5,168 nt of DNA, taken from assembly GCA_955652245.1 (NCBI GenBank), contig CATPAV010000156.1, positions 1 through 5,168 of the forward strand, given 5' to 3'. The notes beneath the pieces are model-generated. The model saw nothing but the letters and a program-made list of their open reading frames with translations. It made no database searches and was not told the origin of the DNA. Every line of letters begins with the position of its first letter. The stretch's first letter is position 1. This DNA is from an uncultured Candidatus Udaeobacter sp. (lineage in GTDB: Bacteria > Verrucomicrobiota > Verrucomicrobiia > Chthoniobacterales > UBA10450). Shown here one piece after another: positions 4,445 to 5,168 of this stretch. The position numbers were made by a program, and so were the translations under genes.

Positions 4445-5168
4445 CTAGACCTGCCCGGCAAAGAAAGGATTGTGAATCTTTTCTTCGCCCACCGTAGTCA
4501 TCGGCCCATGACCCGGACAAATGATCGTTTCATCGGGCAGCGTTAAGATTTTCTCGAGATTATTTCGCAACGCATCATCGTAGGAAACATTTCCACCACC
4601 CATGGAGCCGGCGAAAAGCGAATCTCCCACAATGGCGATGGGGCGCCCAAGACCGGTCACAACATATGTCATTCCGCCGCGTGAGTGGCCCCAGGTAAGC
4701 CGCGTGTCGATCTCCAGTTTGCCCAGCCGAAAACGCTTTCCCTCCTCGATTGGTTCCGCGCCGGGAACCGATTCGCGCCCCGGAGCGAAAACTTGCCCGC
4801 CAGTTTCTTCGCGCAGACGTGGCAGATCCGCGACATGATCGGAGTGTGCGTGCGTAAGTAAAATTAGTTTCACACTCAGCTTCTCCTGGTTCGCAAAGCG
4901 CACTATCTCAGTACAATCGGCGCCGGTATCAAAAACTGCTGCCGCACGACTCGCCGGATCCCAGACCAGATAGGCATTGACTGCCATCCCGTGATAACGC
5001 GTGTTGAATTGGGCGACGCCCCGCTCGTCAATTTTTTTTGGATGCCATTCATTCTTGGCGAGTTCACAAAGCGCTCGCGCCGCAAGGCCCAGGACCGGCG
5101 CCACGCGTAGAAGCGCCAGCTCATCGAAATCGCCCTCCCGCAGCTTCCGGATTTTTTGTGAGCTAACA
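4445..5168 (-). CDS. Metallo-beta-lactamase-fold hydrolase, glyoxalase II-like (5' end outside window)
   Basis: Numbering from an in-frame GTG at 5104: Asp59 in F-D-T-G-A, the metal motif T-H-A-H-S-D-H (84-90), His140 in W-G-H-S-R-G-G, Asp161 in V-G-D-S-L-F and His199 in C-P-G-H-G-P are the full set of expected ligands, so a two-metal site should be intact. The end G-E-E-K-I-H-N-P-F-F is characteristic of small glyoxalase II-like MBL proteins, which hydrolyse thioesters such as acylglutathiones; the actual substrate is unknown. The frame stays open with protein-like sequence (K-I-R-K-L-R-E-G-D-F) to the window edge, and the GTG has no ribosome binding site, so the true start probably lies outside. 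Use with the following beta-hydroxyacid dehydrogenase hints at aldehyde, glyoxylate or hydroxyacid metabolism. An A8 run on the coding strand (5032-5039) encodes part of P-K-K-I. Confidence 0.9.
   Translation of the reverse strand, partial: VSSQKIRKLREGDFDELALLRVAPVLGLAARALCELAKNEWHPKKIDERGVAQFNTRYHGMAVNAYLVWDPASRAAAVFDTGADCTEIVRFANQEKLSVKLILLTHAHSDHVADLPRLREETGGQVFAPGRESVPGAEPIEEGKRFRLGKLEIDTRLTWGHSRGGMTYVVTGLGRPIAIVGDSLFAGSMGGGNVSYDDALRNNLEKILTLPDETIICPGHGPMTTVGEEKIHNPFFAGQV

Noticed and set aside
4438..4461. Upstream ATG 4461 for the beta-hydroxyacid dehydrogenase
   Set aside because: It overlaps the hydrolase end and adds eight residues before the point where the family normally begins; ATG 4437 has AGGA at 5 nt.
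1..5168. CRISPR array, tRNA/rRNA genes, insertion sequence or integrase
   Set aside because: No spaced repeats, no tRNA-like cloverleaf, no transposase or integrase motifs on either strand; the only repeats are the short elements at 3431-3529.

Overview
The window looks like a piece of a moderately GC-rich (about 55% in most genes), probably soil or freshwater bacterium. The best guess is Verrucomicrobiota, with Acidobacteriota as the alternative. This rests on the architecture of the first gene: a Ser/Thr protein kinase tail, one membrane segment, a TolB/CadC-like domain and a TPR array, which is greatly expanded in those phyla. No rRNA or other phylogenetic marker is present, so the assignment is tentative.

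Layout. Positions 1-2031 (+) hold the C-terminal two thirds or so of the kinase-TolB-TPR sensor; its catalytic core lies before the window. Everything else is on the minus strand. From the right edge leftwards there are two gene groups. The first is a metallo-beta-lactamase-fold hydrolase (4445-5168, 5' end outside the window) followed after 7 bases by a beta-hydroxyacid dehydrogenase of the 3-hydroxyisobutyrate dehydrogenase/glyoxylate reductase type (3541-4437). These two are evidently co-transcribed. Just past their end lie two perfect 8-bp hairpins in tandem (3480-3529), which are a possible terminator and also look like a REP-type dispersed element. The second group has its own sigma-70-like promoter (TTGACA-16-TATCTT, 3371-3398). 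A leader of about 60 nt with a small hairpin follows, then a 54-codon gene with a near-ideal Shine-Dalgarno sequence (3139-3303), then a SagB/ThcOx-family flavin-dependent dehydrogenase (1952-3091). The last gene converges on the kinase gene and overlaps its 3' end by 80 bp.

The most interesting object is the second group: a strongly translated, AT-richer small gene encoding a coiled-coil peptide with a short His/Met-rich tail (MMDPHHL), directly upstream of a stand-alone SagB-type oxidoreductase. This is the arrangement expected of a ribosomal peptide precursor with its modifying enzyme. However, no YcaO cyclodehydratase, protease or transporter is in view, and the peptide tail lacks Cys, Ser and Thr. 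If this is a RiPP-like system, its chemistry is therefore not the usual azoline-to-azole oxidation. The peptide-as-precursor idea is an inference; the promoter, ribosome binding site, gene order and SagB motifs are read directly from the sequence.
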